This document shows positions 1 through 7,876 of a stretch of DNA of 32,462 nt, one piece after another (within the stretch, counting starts at the first letter, position 1; every line of letters starts with the position of its first letter). Source of the stretch: a virus. Position numbers and translations under genes: made by a program. The notes beneath the pieces are model-generated. The model was given only the letters and a program-made list of their open reading frames with translations, did no database searches and had not been told where the DNA came from. The DNA is taken from positions 1 to 32,462 of the IMG/VR virus record IMGVR_UViG_3300034198_007235; one strand, 5' to 3'.

Positions 1-336
1 AGCTGTTCTAGTATCTTCTAGTACAGTTGAGATTACACCATTGTTTAATTGGTCATATTCAAAAATATAACTACTTCCGTTATTTGTAGCAACAAACCAA
101 TATATCTTTTCTTGACCTTCATCTGAACAACTACCGATAGTCTCAGCATCATTAGGTAATGTAATGTTTGATAATTTGTCCAATCCAAATGAATTTTGAA
201 CACTTCCAACCTGAGAACCCTCAGAGTTAGATACCAATACGTTAAATGCGTCTATATATTCTCCTTCAGGTATTAAACGGACATCATAGTCCTTGTTCAT
301 TTTACCTTGTACGAAATTCTTTTTTAATTCACTCAT
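1..336 (-). CDS. Large tail (muzzle/stabilization-type) protein, N-terminal part
   Basis: Partial gene. It starts at 336 and runs off the left edge, so only the first 112 residues are visible and the reading frame is open to base 1. The N-terminus contains KNFVQGKMNKDYDVRLIPEG, followed by a segment with NVLVSNSEGSQVGSVQN. I recognise this as the conserved opening of a large tail protein of crAss-like and other Bacteroidetes podophages, annotated as a tail stabilization or muzzle protein. It starts 5 bases after the stop of the 291-aa ring protein, so it is the next gene of the same head-tail unit. The role, completing the short tail below the rings, comes from family knowledge. The C-terminus and domain content cannot be seen here. 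Confidence 0.7.
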   Translation of the reverse strand, partial: MSELKKNFVQGKMNKDYDVRLIPEGEYIDAFNVLVSNSEGSQVGSVQNSFGLDKLSNITLPNDAETIGSCSDEGQEKIYWFVATNNGSSYIFEYDQLNNGVISTVLEDTRTA

Positions 337-341
337 ATACT

Positions 342-1217
342 TTATTTAATCCAATTTGTTTGACCACGAAGAGATTGTAATATTTCATCATAACGAATAT
401 TCATCATTCTAATCTTGGTATTATTTCTAATCGCTTTAAATTCTGTTTTAGCTCTTTGAACTACATATTCTTGGACACCAAATTTATTAGTAAGTATCTC
501 ATATTTTATATATTGATATAAGAACTTCTCGCATAATTTATTAACTCTAATCTCATCTTCTGCTAAATCAGATAAACCATCAGATATATATTCCATAACG
601 ATTGTTTTTCCAACTACATCACTACTAAATCTTATTACACCTGAGTTTTTGTCTATAACGTATTTACCATTTTGATTAGCTGTCTTTCCATCAATACCAA
701 ATCTACTTCCGTATTGATATAAACTACCACTATCATTTAAGTTATTTGATTTTGGATTTGCACTATTAATTTGACTTAAAGCAGTACCTTCTAAAGCATC
801 TCCATTTTGGTCAAACAATATGTTGTAATTATTATCTTGTAAGTATGCTACAGCTATTGTTGTTTGATTATTTATAACCATTGGTCTTAAATTACCATCG
901 TCATCTACCCAACTAATTCTAACATAATTAACGTAGTCTTTAGGAAGAACCATTGTTAAGTTATCAGGCATATCAAGCTCTAATGCTTTAACTTCTCTAG
1001 CTACATCGTAGTTTAATTCTTGTAAACCTCTTTTAGCGTGAAATACAACTTCGTATCTTTTACAGTCACTTATAACTTTGTCGTCACCAACATACATTAA
1101 GTAAAACTTATTTATAATATCTTTTAATAGTACATACTGATAATCACCCCAATTTTCTTCTCTTGGAGAGTTACCTGAATTTTCGTAGTATTGATAATCT
1201 GTTAAAAAATTAGACAT
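342..1217 (-). CDS. Ring-type head-tail connector protein (crAss-like), 291 aa
   Basis: Predicted virion protein of 291 residues in the neck/tail-ring module. The segment around residues 50-75 (RYEVVFHAKRGLQELNYD), followed by a LPKDYVNYVRISWVDDDG stretch near residue 92, is a pattern I recognise from a highly conserved crAss-like structural protein that forms a ring in the short tail. No signal peptide or membrane segment is seen. It lies 12 bases downstream of the 229-aa ring protein and 5 bases upstream of the large tail protein, so the three are probably cotranscribed from the promoter at 1936-1943. The exact ring number cannot be assigned without structural comparison. Confidence 0.75.
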   Translation of the reverse strand: MSNFLTDYQYYENSGNSPREENWGDYQYVLLKDIINKFYLMYVGDDKVISDCKRYEVVFHAKRGLQELNYDVAREVKALELDMPDNLTMVLPKDYVNYVRISWVDDDGNLRPMVINNQTTIAVAYLQDNNYNILFDQNGDALEGTALSQINSANPKSNNLNDSGSLYQYGSRFGIDGKTANQNGKYVIDKNSGVIRFSSDVVGKTIVMEYISDGLSDLAEDEIRVNKLCEKFLYQYIKYEILTNKFGVQEYVVQRAKTEFKAIRNNTKIRMMNIRYDEILQSLRGQTNWIK

Positions 1218-1229
1218 ATATTATTTATA

Positions 1230-1919
1230 TTATTGTTGTTGTTGTTGATTGTCTTGAGTCTCGTAAGCTATAGCAGCTTGAACTACATCAGCCTCTCTTA
1301 TGTTTAATCCAGCGTATTTTAATATTTTAATTATAATTTCAAACTTATCATCAAAACCAATCTCTAAATCTTGGTATCCTGGAAGTGAAGAGTTAAATAT
1401 AGGATTATCATTAACTATTGTATAAGTCCAGTTAGGGTCTTTAGGTGTTCTAAAATATGTTAATTTAACACCACTTACAATAGTACTTGGGAACACTTTA
1501 TAAGTAGGTCCGTATTTAATGTATGTAGGATAAAAAACACTGTTACCTGACAAGTCATCTTGTAAATGATAGCTTAATTTATCTCTATCTAATAATTCTA
1601 CCTCTCTATCATTGTAAGTTAAATTAATAGTGGTATACATATCAGTAGGCTGATTAAATACTCCATTAACTGAATCATAAGTTAAAGTTGTTGGTTGACT
1701 TATGAATACATCCATATTCTCCCTTGTCTTTCTAAGTATTTGTTTATCGTTAACTCTACCTACTCTAGACACAGAAGCTTTGTTGTAATCGTAGAAATAT
1801 CCATCTACAATTTCTTGTTGCGCTTGTTTTGCAAAACTATTAAACTGCAAAGGAGTTATATAACCACGACTTTCTTTATTAAGAATAAATCTAGTTATGT
1901 TATAAATGTCATTTATCAT
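1230..1919 (-). CDS. Tail-tubular/ring protein (crAss-like), 229 aa
   Basis: Predicted virion protein of 229 residues. The start, MINDIYNITRFILNKESRGY followed by ITPLQFNSFAKQAQQE, matches a family of crAss-like and related Bacteroidetes phage structural proteins whose N-terminus forms helices that join the portal-proximal ring. The protein ends in QDNQQQQQ, a glutamine run encoded by repeated ttg on the plus strand. It is the first gene after a strong promoter (TAACTTTG, 1936-1943), with a leader of only about 10 bases and no Shine-Dalgarno sequence. The function is inferred from family resemblance and its place between the capsid genes and the large tail gene. Confidence 0.7.
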   Translation of the reverse strand: MINDIYNITRFILNKESRGYITPLQFNSFAKQAQQEIVDGYFYDYNKASVSRVGRVNDKQILRKTRENMDVFISQPTTLTYDSVNGVFNQPTDMYTTINLTYNDREVELLDRDKLSYHLQDDLSGNSVFYPTYIKYGPTYKVFPSTIVSGVKLTYFRTPKDPNWTYTIVNDNPIFNSSLPGYQDLEIGFDDKFEIIIKILKYAGLNIREADVVQAAIAYETQDNQQQQQ

Positions 1920-1935
1920 TTTTACGTATTTTGTG

Positions 1936-1943
1936 CAAAGTTA
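1936..1943 (-). promoter_or_regulatory. Bacteroidetes-type -7 element for the ring/tail unit
   Basis: On the minus strand the sequence reads TAACTTTG followed by TGC, matching TAnnTTTG, the -7 element of the Bacteroidetes primary sigma factor. Its last G lies 17 bases before the start codon at 1919, which predicts a very short leader. It sits between a terminator hairpin (1952-1976) and the gene it would drive. Confidence 0.65.
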
Positions 1944-1944
1944 C

Positions 1945-1976
1945 AAAAAAAAAGCACCCCCATTTAGAGAGTGCTT
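1945..1976 (-). terminator. Rho-independent terminator after the 260-aa gene
   Basis: On the minus strand, AAGCACTCTC and GGGGGTGCTT pair as a 10-bp stem (two G-U pairs) around the loop TAAAT. A run of seven or more T follows. It stands 25 bases after the stop of the 260-aa gene and just before the next promoter, so it separates two transcription units. Confidence 0.85.
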
Positions 1977-2000
1977 GTAAACAAAAATGTTTATTTTTTT

Positions 2001-2783
2001 TTATAGTTTATTTGAAATATTTGCTAACACATCCATACCTTCATCAGTCATAAAGAATGCAGCTAATGCACTATATACATTTTCTCCAAATGGAACTGTA
2101 ATTACTTTAGGACCTTTATTTCCAAATGATACATTTCTTCCGTCATTACTGATTTCAAGAATACCCATATCAACAGCTCTAATTGCGATGTTTCTTAATT
2201 TTAAAGATTCATCATTAACTAAGCTCATTAATTCTTTTGGGTTGTTTCTAGCGAATAATAACATATCTCTTCTAATCTCAGAAGATGTCATTCTATCTAC
2301 TTTGCTTTTTAATACCACTCTAGCTATTGCCTCTAAATCTTCAATAGGCATTTCTTTAACTGAAATCTGAGCATCTAATTGAATTGCCATAGCATCATAT
2401 TCTTCACTTGCTACTTCTTCAGCATCAAATTCATAGTACTTAACATTTCTTGCTGGGTGATAAAATGAAAGAAATTTTTGTAACTCTACATTTTCTTTAG
2501 ATACCAATAACTTCCCTTCCTCAAAAATAATAGGAGGACAGATAGCATATCCATCTTGCTCATCTAAAAATGGTGAAGATTGATTATCACTCCATCTTAA
2601 AGCTCTATTGCTTTTTCCGTCAAAATATAAAAGTGGTTTGTTTTGAGTATGTTTTGTTTGTAACATAAAAGTAACTGGTGTTTCGTTACCTTTTAAAAGA
2701 TATAATCTATCCTTAATCTCAAATTCATTAATTGATGGTTTAGAAACCACCTCTGGTTTTTTTGTTTGCTGTTTAGTAGCCAT
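2001..2783 (-). CDS. Conserved virion-associated protein, 260 aa
   Basis: Conserved hypothetical protein of 260 residues, immediately downstream of the MCP gene. The middle contains KPLLYFDGKSNRALRWSDNQ followed by SPFLDEQDGYAI, a pattern I recall from structural modules of Bacteroidetes phages. The C-terminal third (about 160-215) is helical and may be a small winged-helix-like domain (SEIRRDMLLFARNNPKELMS). The first 20 residues are K/T/P-rich and probably disordered. It has its own promoter at 2809-2816 and terminator at 1945-1976, so it is a single-gene unit, which suggests independent high expression. Auxiliary capsid or head-completion protein are both possible. The biochemical role is unknown. 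Confidence 0.55.
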   Translation of the reverse strand: MATKQQTKKPEVVSKPSINEFEIKDRLYLLKGNETPVTFMLQTKHTQNKPLLYFDGKSNRALRWSDNQSSPFLDEQDGYAICPPIIFEEGKLLVSKENVELQKFLSFYHPARNVKYYEFDAEEVASEEYDAMAIQLDAQISVKEMPIEDLEAIARVVLKSKVDRMTSSEIRRDMLLFARNNPKELMSLVNDESLKLRNIAIRAVDMGILEISNDGRNVSFGNKGPKVITVPFGENVYSALAAFFMTDEGMDVLANISNKL

Positions 2784-2808
2784 ATTAAATTAAATTTTAA
2801 ATTCTTTG

Positions 2809-2816
2809 CAAAATTA
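2809..2816 (-). promoter_or_regulatory. -7 element for the 260-aa virion gene
   Basis: The minus strand reads TAATTTTG followed by CAAAG, matching TAnnTTTG. It lies 26 bases upstream of the start at 2783 and directly after the MCP terminator. Confidence 0.6.
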
Positions 2817-2844
2817 CACAAAATAATTATATGGTTTTTAAACA

Positions 2845-2876
2845 TAAAAAAAGGGGAAGAAATTAATCCTCCCCTT
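2845..2876 (-). terminator. Rho-independent terminator after the major capsid gene
   Basis: On the minus strand AAGGGGA pairs with TCCCCTT, with a further G-C closing pair inside after one mismatch, followed by a seven-base T run. The hairpin is 22 bases past the MCP stop. A strong terminator here fits a highly expressed gene. Confidence 0.85.
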
Positions 2877-2897
2877 ATTATTAAAAGTCTAGTAAGA

Positions 2898-4313
2898 CTA
2901 CAACAACATAAAGTTGTTAGCTCCTAATACTACTAAAGCTCTTTCAGATAAGAAGTTTACAGACATGCTGTCTACTTCACTGTTAGTTGCTCCACCAGCA
3001 GAACCAATAATCCAAGATTTGTATTTTCTATCCTCAGTTTCAGATTTTCTGTAACGAGTGTGTAAGAAAGGTCTCTTAGCGTTTTTACCTAATACTTGGT
3101 CATAAACTGTTAAAGTACCAGCAGGAACTAAAACTCCGTTTACTTCATTTACCAATCCACCAGTTGTAGCATCGTTAAGATATTTCCAATCAGTTTTGTA
3201 GAAATCATAACCTAAGTTAAATCCTTTAAATCCTAAGTTTAAAGCCATGTCTTTTTCGTTATCGAAAAGTCCATAAGAAGCTTGCATAACAGAAGAGTTA
3301 GAGATAGAAGCTAATACTTTATCAATATCAAAAGATAATTGACGATTAACGAAAAGAACGTTTTCTTGAATAGCACCCTCTTTGTCTAAAACTTTGATGA
3401 TGTTTTCAAGGTCTTCTCTATCAGAGATTGTACCAGTACCTACGTTACCTCTATTTTTGATTTCGTAGAATAAACCTTTAGTACCTTTATAACCAGCGCT
3501 TAAAGCGGCAGAACCAGCTACAGCAGGCTCTCCTTCAATCATAGAAGTCTCTAAGTAATCTTCAAAACGTAAACGAGTTTCGTGCTCTGATTTCAAGTAC
3601 CATAAGTAACCTGTAGCACCATTTTCAGTAGTAACTTCAATCCATCCGATTTGAGCCATATCTGAACCATTAACTTCATATTTATCTTTGATGATAATTG
3701 GAGTTGTGTCTAATACTTGAGACTCAGCTTCGATTGAACCAACCATTCCAGGAGTTCCTTTTTTGAACTCAGAACCGTAAACAAATACTTTTAATGCAGA
3801 TGCAGTAGAAGATAAAGCAGTTAAGTCAGCAGCAGAGAAAGGAGCAACAGTAATAACGTCACCTCCTGCAGATACAACAGTAACTAAAGCTTTAACAATA
3901 ACTCCTGTAGTAGAATCTTTGATGATGATAGTTTGGTTTGGTCTAACAGCTGGGTATTTAACTTGAGAACCTGAACCTGTTGAAGGTTGGTAAATACTTT
4001 GATTAGAATCAAAAGTAATTTGAGTAGCTGCTGTTTTAGAAGCAGTACCAAAGATGTGAAGACGACCTTGCTCACTCCATTTAATCATATCTGAAGTAGA
4101 AGGCATTTCAGCTCCAACCATTCTTAAGAATGATGCAACTGAACGATTACCGAATCTTTCAAATTCTTTTTCGTAAAGATCTGGAAGTTCGTGTGATAAG
4201 AAGTCAAATGTACCTACGTAGTTTGTAGATAATGTAGTTTTGACTGGAGCTGGTGTCAACAACGGAGCACCTGAGATGCTGTTGCTTGAAAAATTTACGG
4301 TGTTTAATGCCAT
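2898..4313 (-). CDS. Major capsid protein (HK97-fold, crAss-like)
   Basis: Main structural protein of the capsid, 471 residues, within the 450-510 range of crAss-like major capsid proteins. After a flexible N-terminus, residues about 35-90 contain LPDLYEKEFERFGNRSVASF and a following MVGAEMPSTSDMIKWSEQGR stretch. I recognise this as the N-arm/P-domain signature of crAss-like MCPs. There is no obvious prohead protease site, although N-terminal trimming cannot be excluded. The gene follows the acidic 352-aa gene by 22 bases with no promoter of its own, so both probably share the promoter at 5425-5432. A strong terminator follows. Position between the scaffold candidate and the ring genes matches the crAss-like order. 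Confidence 0.88.
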   Translation of the reverse strand: MALNTVNFSSNSISGAPLLTPAPVKTTLSTNYVGTFDFLSHELPDLYEKEFERFGNRSVASFLRMVGAEMPSTSDMIKWSEQGRLHIFGTASKTAATQITFDSNQSIYQPSTGSGSQVKYPAVRPNQTIIIKDSTTGVIVKALVTVVSAGGDVITVAPFSAADLTALSSTASALKVFVYGSEFKKGTPGMVGSIEAESQVLDTTPIIIKDKYEVNGSDMAQIGWIEVTTENGATGYLWYLKSEHETRLRFEDYLETSMIEGEPAVAGSAALSAGYKGTKGLFYEIKNRGNVGTGTISDREDLENIIKVLDKEGAIQENVLFVNRQLSFDIDKVLASISNSSVMQASYGLFDNEKDMALNLGFKGFNLGYDFYKTDWKYLNDATTGGLVNEVNGVLVPAGTLTVYDQVLGKNAKRPFLHTRYRKSETEDRKYKSWIIGSAGGATNSEVDSMSVNFLSERALVVLGANNFMLL

Positions 4314-4335
4314 TTTTAATTTTTGTTTTTAGTGT

Positions 4336-5394
4336 TTATCTTTTTCTAATTCGTAAACCACTTTCAAAACTCTCATCACTAATTGCTCTCATTCTAGGAC
4401 CATCACTATTATCTGTTACTTCTTTAGAATCTCTAACATTCATATCAATGTTTTTCATTCCTTTAATAACATTATTAGTAGAATCAGCTTTACCTTGTTC
4501 ATAAAAGAACTTAGCAAAACCATCTGGGTCTCTAAACATTGCCAAAGCTTTGTGGTAACTGTGAGCGTCTTTTAATACTCCGTTCTCATCTAAGTGTTGT
4601 TTGATTACATCAGATATATTAGACTGAATAGTTTTAGTCTCATTTACATCTTTTGGTTTGTAAACTTGCTTCTTATCTCCTAAGTTAAATTCAAATCCTT
4701 TGAACTCATCAGAAAATAGTTGCGAAGTTTTATCATCAAACACTTTTGCTTTAGCTTGATTAATTTGTTCAGCTTGTTTTGATTGTGCTTCATATTCTTG
4801 ATAGAAGTTAAATGCTTTCTTATAATCTTCAGTAACATCAGCTGCTTTAGACCCTAAATCAACTTTGTATTGTTCCTTAAGATTATTTAGATAGCTTTTA
4901 GCTCTAAACAATTCTTCTTTTAAAGCCACTTGTTTTCTTTTAATATCTCTGTCATCATCAATGTCTTCATCAAAAGAGTATTCTTCTTCTAATAAGTATT
5001 CAATGTCAGCATCATCAAGATGTGGCTTTGTTTGTTTGTAGTACTCTTTTAATGTTTCAGTACTATCAGCATTATCCCAGTCTTTATTAATTTTAATATA
5101 GTTATCTACACCATATTCCATTAACTTCTTAATATCCTCTGGAAGTTCTGCTTGTTTTTCATTCTGTGTAAGAACTTCGTCTAATGACGTGTATTCTTTC
5201 TGATACCTGTCTTTTAAATAATTTAAAACTCTAGCATCATCAATATCTTGTTCAACTATAACATCATCAACTTCTTGTTCATCAGTTGTAACATCTTCAC
5301 TTTGACTTGCTTCAAAATCTTGTTGAATCTGTGCTTCTTGTTCTTGTATAGATTGAGGCTCTTCAGCATCAACTACTTTAAATGTCATTCCCAT
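4336..5394 (-). CDS. Acidic coiled-coil protein between portal and MCP; scaffold candidate
   Basis: A 352-residue, strongly acidic, mostly helical protein. The first 60 residues are rich in E, D and Q with the run DVTTDEQEVDDVIVEQDIDD. The middle (about 130-215) is charged and predicted coiled coil. The C-terminus switches to basic residues, ending SGLRIRKR. An acidic helical body with a short basic C-terminal tail, encoded directly before the capsid gene, is the usual plan of a phage scaffolding protein, whose basic tail docks to the inner capsid surface. This is inference from composition and gene order. It shares the promoter at 5425-5432 with MCP. An internal cargo protein is the alternative. 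Confidence 0.6.
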   Translation of the reverse strand: MGMTFKVVDAEEPQSIQEQEAQIQQDFEASQSEDVTTDEQEVDDVIVEQDIDDARVLNYLKDRYQKEYTSLDEVLTQNEKQAELPEDIKKLMEYGVDNYIKINKDWDNADSTETLKEYYKQTKPHLDDADIEYLLEEEYSFDEDIDDDRDIKRKQVALKEELFRAKSYLNNLKEQYKVDLGSKAADVTEDYKKAFNFYQEYEAQSKQAEQINQAKAKVFDDKTSQLFSDEFKGFEFNLGDKKQVYKPKDVNETKTIQSNISDVIKQHLDENGVLKDAHSYHKALAMFRDPDGFAKFFYEQGKADSTNNVIKGMKNIDMNVRDSKEVTDNSDGPRMRAISDESFESGLRIRKR

Positions 5395-5424
5395 AATGTA
5401 TTATATATTAAATTAAATTTTTTG

Positions 5425-5432
5425 CAAAGGTA
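5425..5432 (-). promoter_or_regulatory. -7 element for the scaffold-candidate/MCP unit
   Basis: The minus strand reads TACCTTTG followed by C, an exact TAnnTTTG match, 31 bases upstream of the start at 5394 and 12 bases after the portal stop. It would give the capsid genes extra transcription over the upstream TerL/portal unit. Confidence 0.65.
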
Positions 5433-5443
5433 TGTAATTATTT

Positions 5444-7867
5444 TTAGTCTACTTTAAACAAGTCATCCATACCACCAAGACTATCCTCTTCATTAAAATC
5501 TATAGGGCTAGTATCTTGCTGTCTTTGGTTTATCATTTTACTTTGCTGTGTTGCTTGTAATTTAGTTCTCTCGTCTTTTCTATCTTCCTTATCCATATCT
5601 TTTTTATGTAACAAATTCATCTCAGCCTGTTTTACTTGACCTTGAAATCCTTGTTGTAATTGAATAAGCTGTGATTTATACTCAAACTCTTTTGCCATCT
5701 TATCCATTTCTAATTGGTGTTTAAGTTGTTCTATCTGAGCATCACTTTGAGATTCAGCTTGAATTATTTGTAACTTACCTTGAGAAGTAGCTTGAGCTAA
5801 TTGAGCTTGACTTTGAGCTTGATTATCAAATGTTTTCTTTTGTAATTCTTGGTCTCTCTCTTCTTTACGTTTTTTCTTAACTTTCAATAATTGAGATGCA
5901 ATTTTAACATTCTTAACATTTCTAATATCTATAGCGTCATCAATGTCAATTTTACCAGCTGCTAATGCTGCTTGTATGTTTTGATTTAATAATTGAGTTT
6001 CTTCTTCATCAGGCATTAAGTTAACATAGATACCGAAATTATACAAATGCAAATCTTTAATTCTATCTATAACATCAACACTTCCAGCTCCAATCATTAA
6101 ACAGAAATCATCTTTCATATCAGAATACTCTAATAAGTCAGACATTCTATAACAAATACATTCAGCAATTCTTCTAGTCATAAATAAACCACTTTGAAGA
6201 ATGTGTCTTGTAGCAGTATTTGAATTTAACGCAGCTAATTTTTGAAGACCAACTAGACTATTTTCATCAGGCATACTTCCATCACGAGCTTCATTAAGTC
6301 CTGTGCTTTGACGAATCATATCTAAGTAGTGATTATACATATTAACGAGACTTTGTATCTTAGCGTTAGCACCTGAAGCTGTAAGCTCTTGAACTGGTGT
6401 TCTTGCATTGTTAAATTCTCCATCTTCTGTATAACTTCTACCTATAACACTACCTGTTTGAAAATATAAGTTTAATGCTTGTTCAGGAGTGTATGATTGA
6501 CCATTACCTAAGTTTACTCCATTAAGACCATCTACATCTAAGAATACACCATCTGGTTTCATTCCTGAGATTACTTGTTGTAATTTTAAATGCGTAAGTT
6601 GTATTTGGTCAGCAAAAGGAATCATTCTTTTAACTAATGAATCTATTGCACCTCTATACATTCTTGGAGCAGACATTATATAAGGAGGATATACTTTAGA
6701 AATAGAAGACTTAGGTCTAACCATATTCTTCATAACTTCCCACTTTAATAAGTAGTTAGTACCCATAACTAAAATACCTTCAAACCAAACATCTATTCTT
6801 TTAGATATTTTTTCAAATTGAGCATCGTCAGTTTTAGGACCTTGAAATTTATCATCTCTTTGTATTACTTTATCTCCTCCATTAGCATTTTTCTTTTTCT
6901 TGTAAACAACATTTAAATCGCTTTTGTATGAAAAGAATAATAATGTAGCAGAGTTATTTCTGATATTACCACCTAAAATAGTTCCTCCTTGAATATTTTG
7001 ATATGCATCCCATTTAGAAGCTAGTTTTGAAATCTCTTTAATCTCTTCTTGAGTTAAATTTGGATTTAATTTTTTAAGTTCAGTAATAGGAACATTTTTA
7101 ACTTCTCCAAAATAATAACAGTCTTGGAACGTAGGGTCTTCAGTTGGACTAAATACCATATTTGCAGGGTCGCAATATTCAATTCTAATTCCGTTATGTG
7201 TATCAAAAGAATGTCTTACTGCTGAAACACCCAATACAACTTGGTCTTCATCAGTTCTTCTTTTAATTAAATCGTAGTTGTTTATATTTAAAACATTTTC
7301 AATAGCTTTTTCTTCTGCAATTTCAATTTCATCTTTGTAAAATTCCATATGCAAATCAAGCTCTTGCTTGTTCTGAGGCATCTCTTCTTCTGGTATTGGA
7401 TACATATCTATACCTAGTAAGTTCTTAGCATCTTTTAAAAGTGGAGCAGCAACCATTGCTTTCTCTACTTCTGTTTTATATTTATTTTTTTTATCAGAAG
7501 ATATGTTATCAACAGCCTCAGCTTTAACTTCATATTGTCTTGTAGACATTCCGTTAACAACTATATCAACAAACTTAGGTATAATTGGAAGTGGAGTCCA
7601 ATCTAAGTTTAAAAAAGAAATATCACCATTAACAGACATTTCTTTCTTATACTTCTGAACAGATTGCTCTCCTCTAGCATATAACCTTAATTTGTGAAAG
7701 TGGTCTCTTGTAGTGTAAAATCTTGAACCATTTAAAGATGTTTTTCTAAACCATTCTGCTTGAATAGAATGTCCAACACTTCTTCCGTAATCTTCACTTT
7801 TCTTAATCTCATCTGTTGCCAGTTGATCAGGAAAATAAATATTAGGCATTGTTAAATCTTGATTCAT
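5444..7867 (-). CDS. Portal protein (crAss-like), 807 aa
   Basis: Forms the dodecameric ring at the capsid vertex through which DNA is packaged and ejected. The length of 807 residues matches crAss-like portals, which are longer than the typical 500-600. Residues about 85-115 contain NLDWTPLPIIPKFVDIVVNG, and residues 470-560 contain VIGRSYTEDGEFNNARTPVQ and STGLNEARDGSMPDENSLVG, typical of the portal stem and crown in this group. The C-terminal region (about 665-780) is a long Q/K/E-rich coiled coil (AQSQAQLAQATSQGKLQIIQ and onward), probably the barrel or an internal extension. It follows TerL by 9 bases in the same unit. No separate head-maturation protease gene is visible. Confidence 0.9.
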   Translation of the reverse strand: MNQDLTMPNIYFPDQLATDEIKKSEDYGRSVGHSIQAEWFRKTSLNGSRFYTTRDHFHKLRLYARGEQSVQKYKKEMSVNGDISFLNLDWTPLPIIPKFVDIVVNGMSTRQYEVKAEAVDNISSDKKNKYKTEVEKAMVAAPLLKDAKNLLGIDMYPIPEEEMPQNKQELDLHMEFYKDEIEIAEEKAIENVLNINNYDLIKRRTDEDQVVLGVSAVRHSFDTHNGIRIEYCDPANMVFSPTEDPTFQDCYYFGEVKNVPITELKKLNPNLTQEEIKEISKLASKWDAYQNIQGGTILGGNIRNNSATLLFFSYKSDLNVVYKKKKNANGGDKVIQRDDKFQGPKTDDAQFEKISKRIDVWFEGILVMGTNYLLKWEVMKNMVRPKSSISKVYPPYIMSAPRMYRGAIDSLVKRMIPFADQIQLTHLKLQQVISGMKPDGVFLDVDGLNGVNLGNGQSYTPEQALNLYFQTGSVIGRSYTEDGEFNNARTPVQELTASGANAKIQSLVNMYNHYLDMIRQSTGLNEARDGSMPDENSLVGLQKLAALNSNTATRHILQSGLFMTRRIAECICYRMSDLLEYSDMKDDFCLMIGAGSVDVIDRIKDLHLYNFGIYVNLMPDEEETQLLNQNIQAALAAGKIDIDDAIDIRNVKNVKIASQLLKVKKKRKEERDQELQKKTFDNQAQSQAQLAQATSQGKLQIIQAESQSDAQIEQLKHQLEMDKMAKEFEYKSQLIQLQQGFQGQVKQAEMNLLHKKDMDKEDRKDERTKLQATQQSKMINQRQQDTSPIDFNEEDSLGGMDDLFKVD

Positions 7868-7876
7868 ATGTACTTT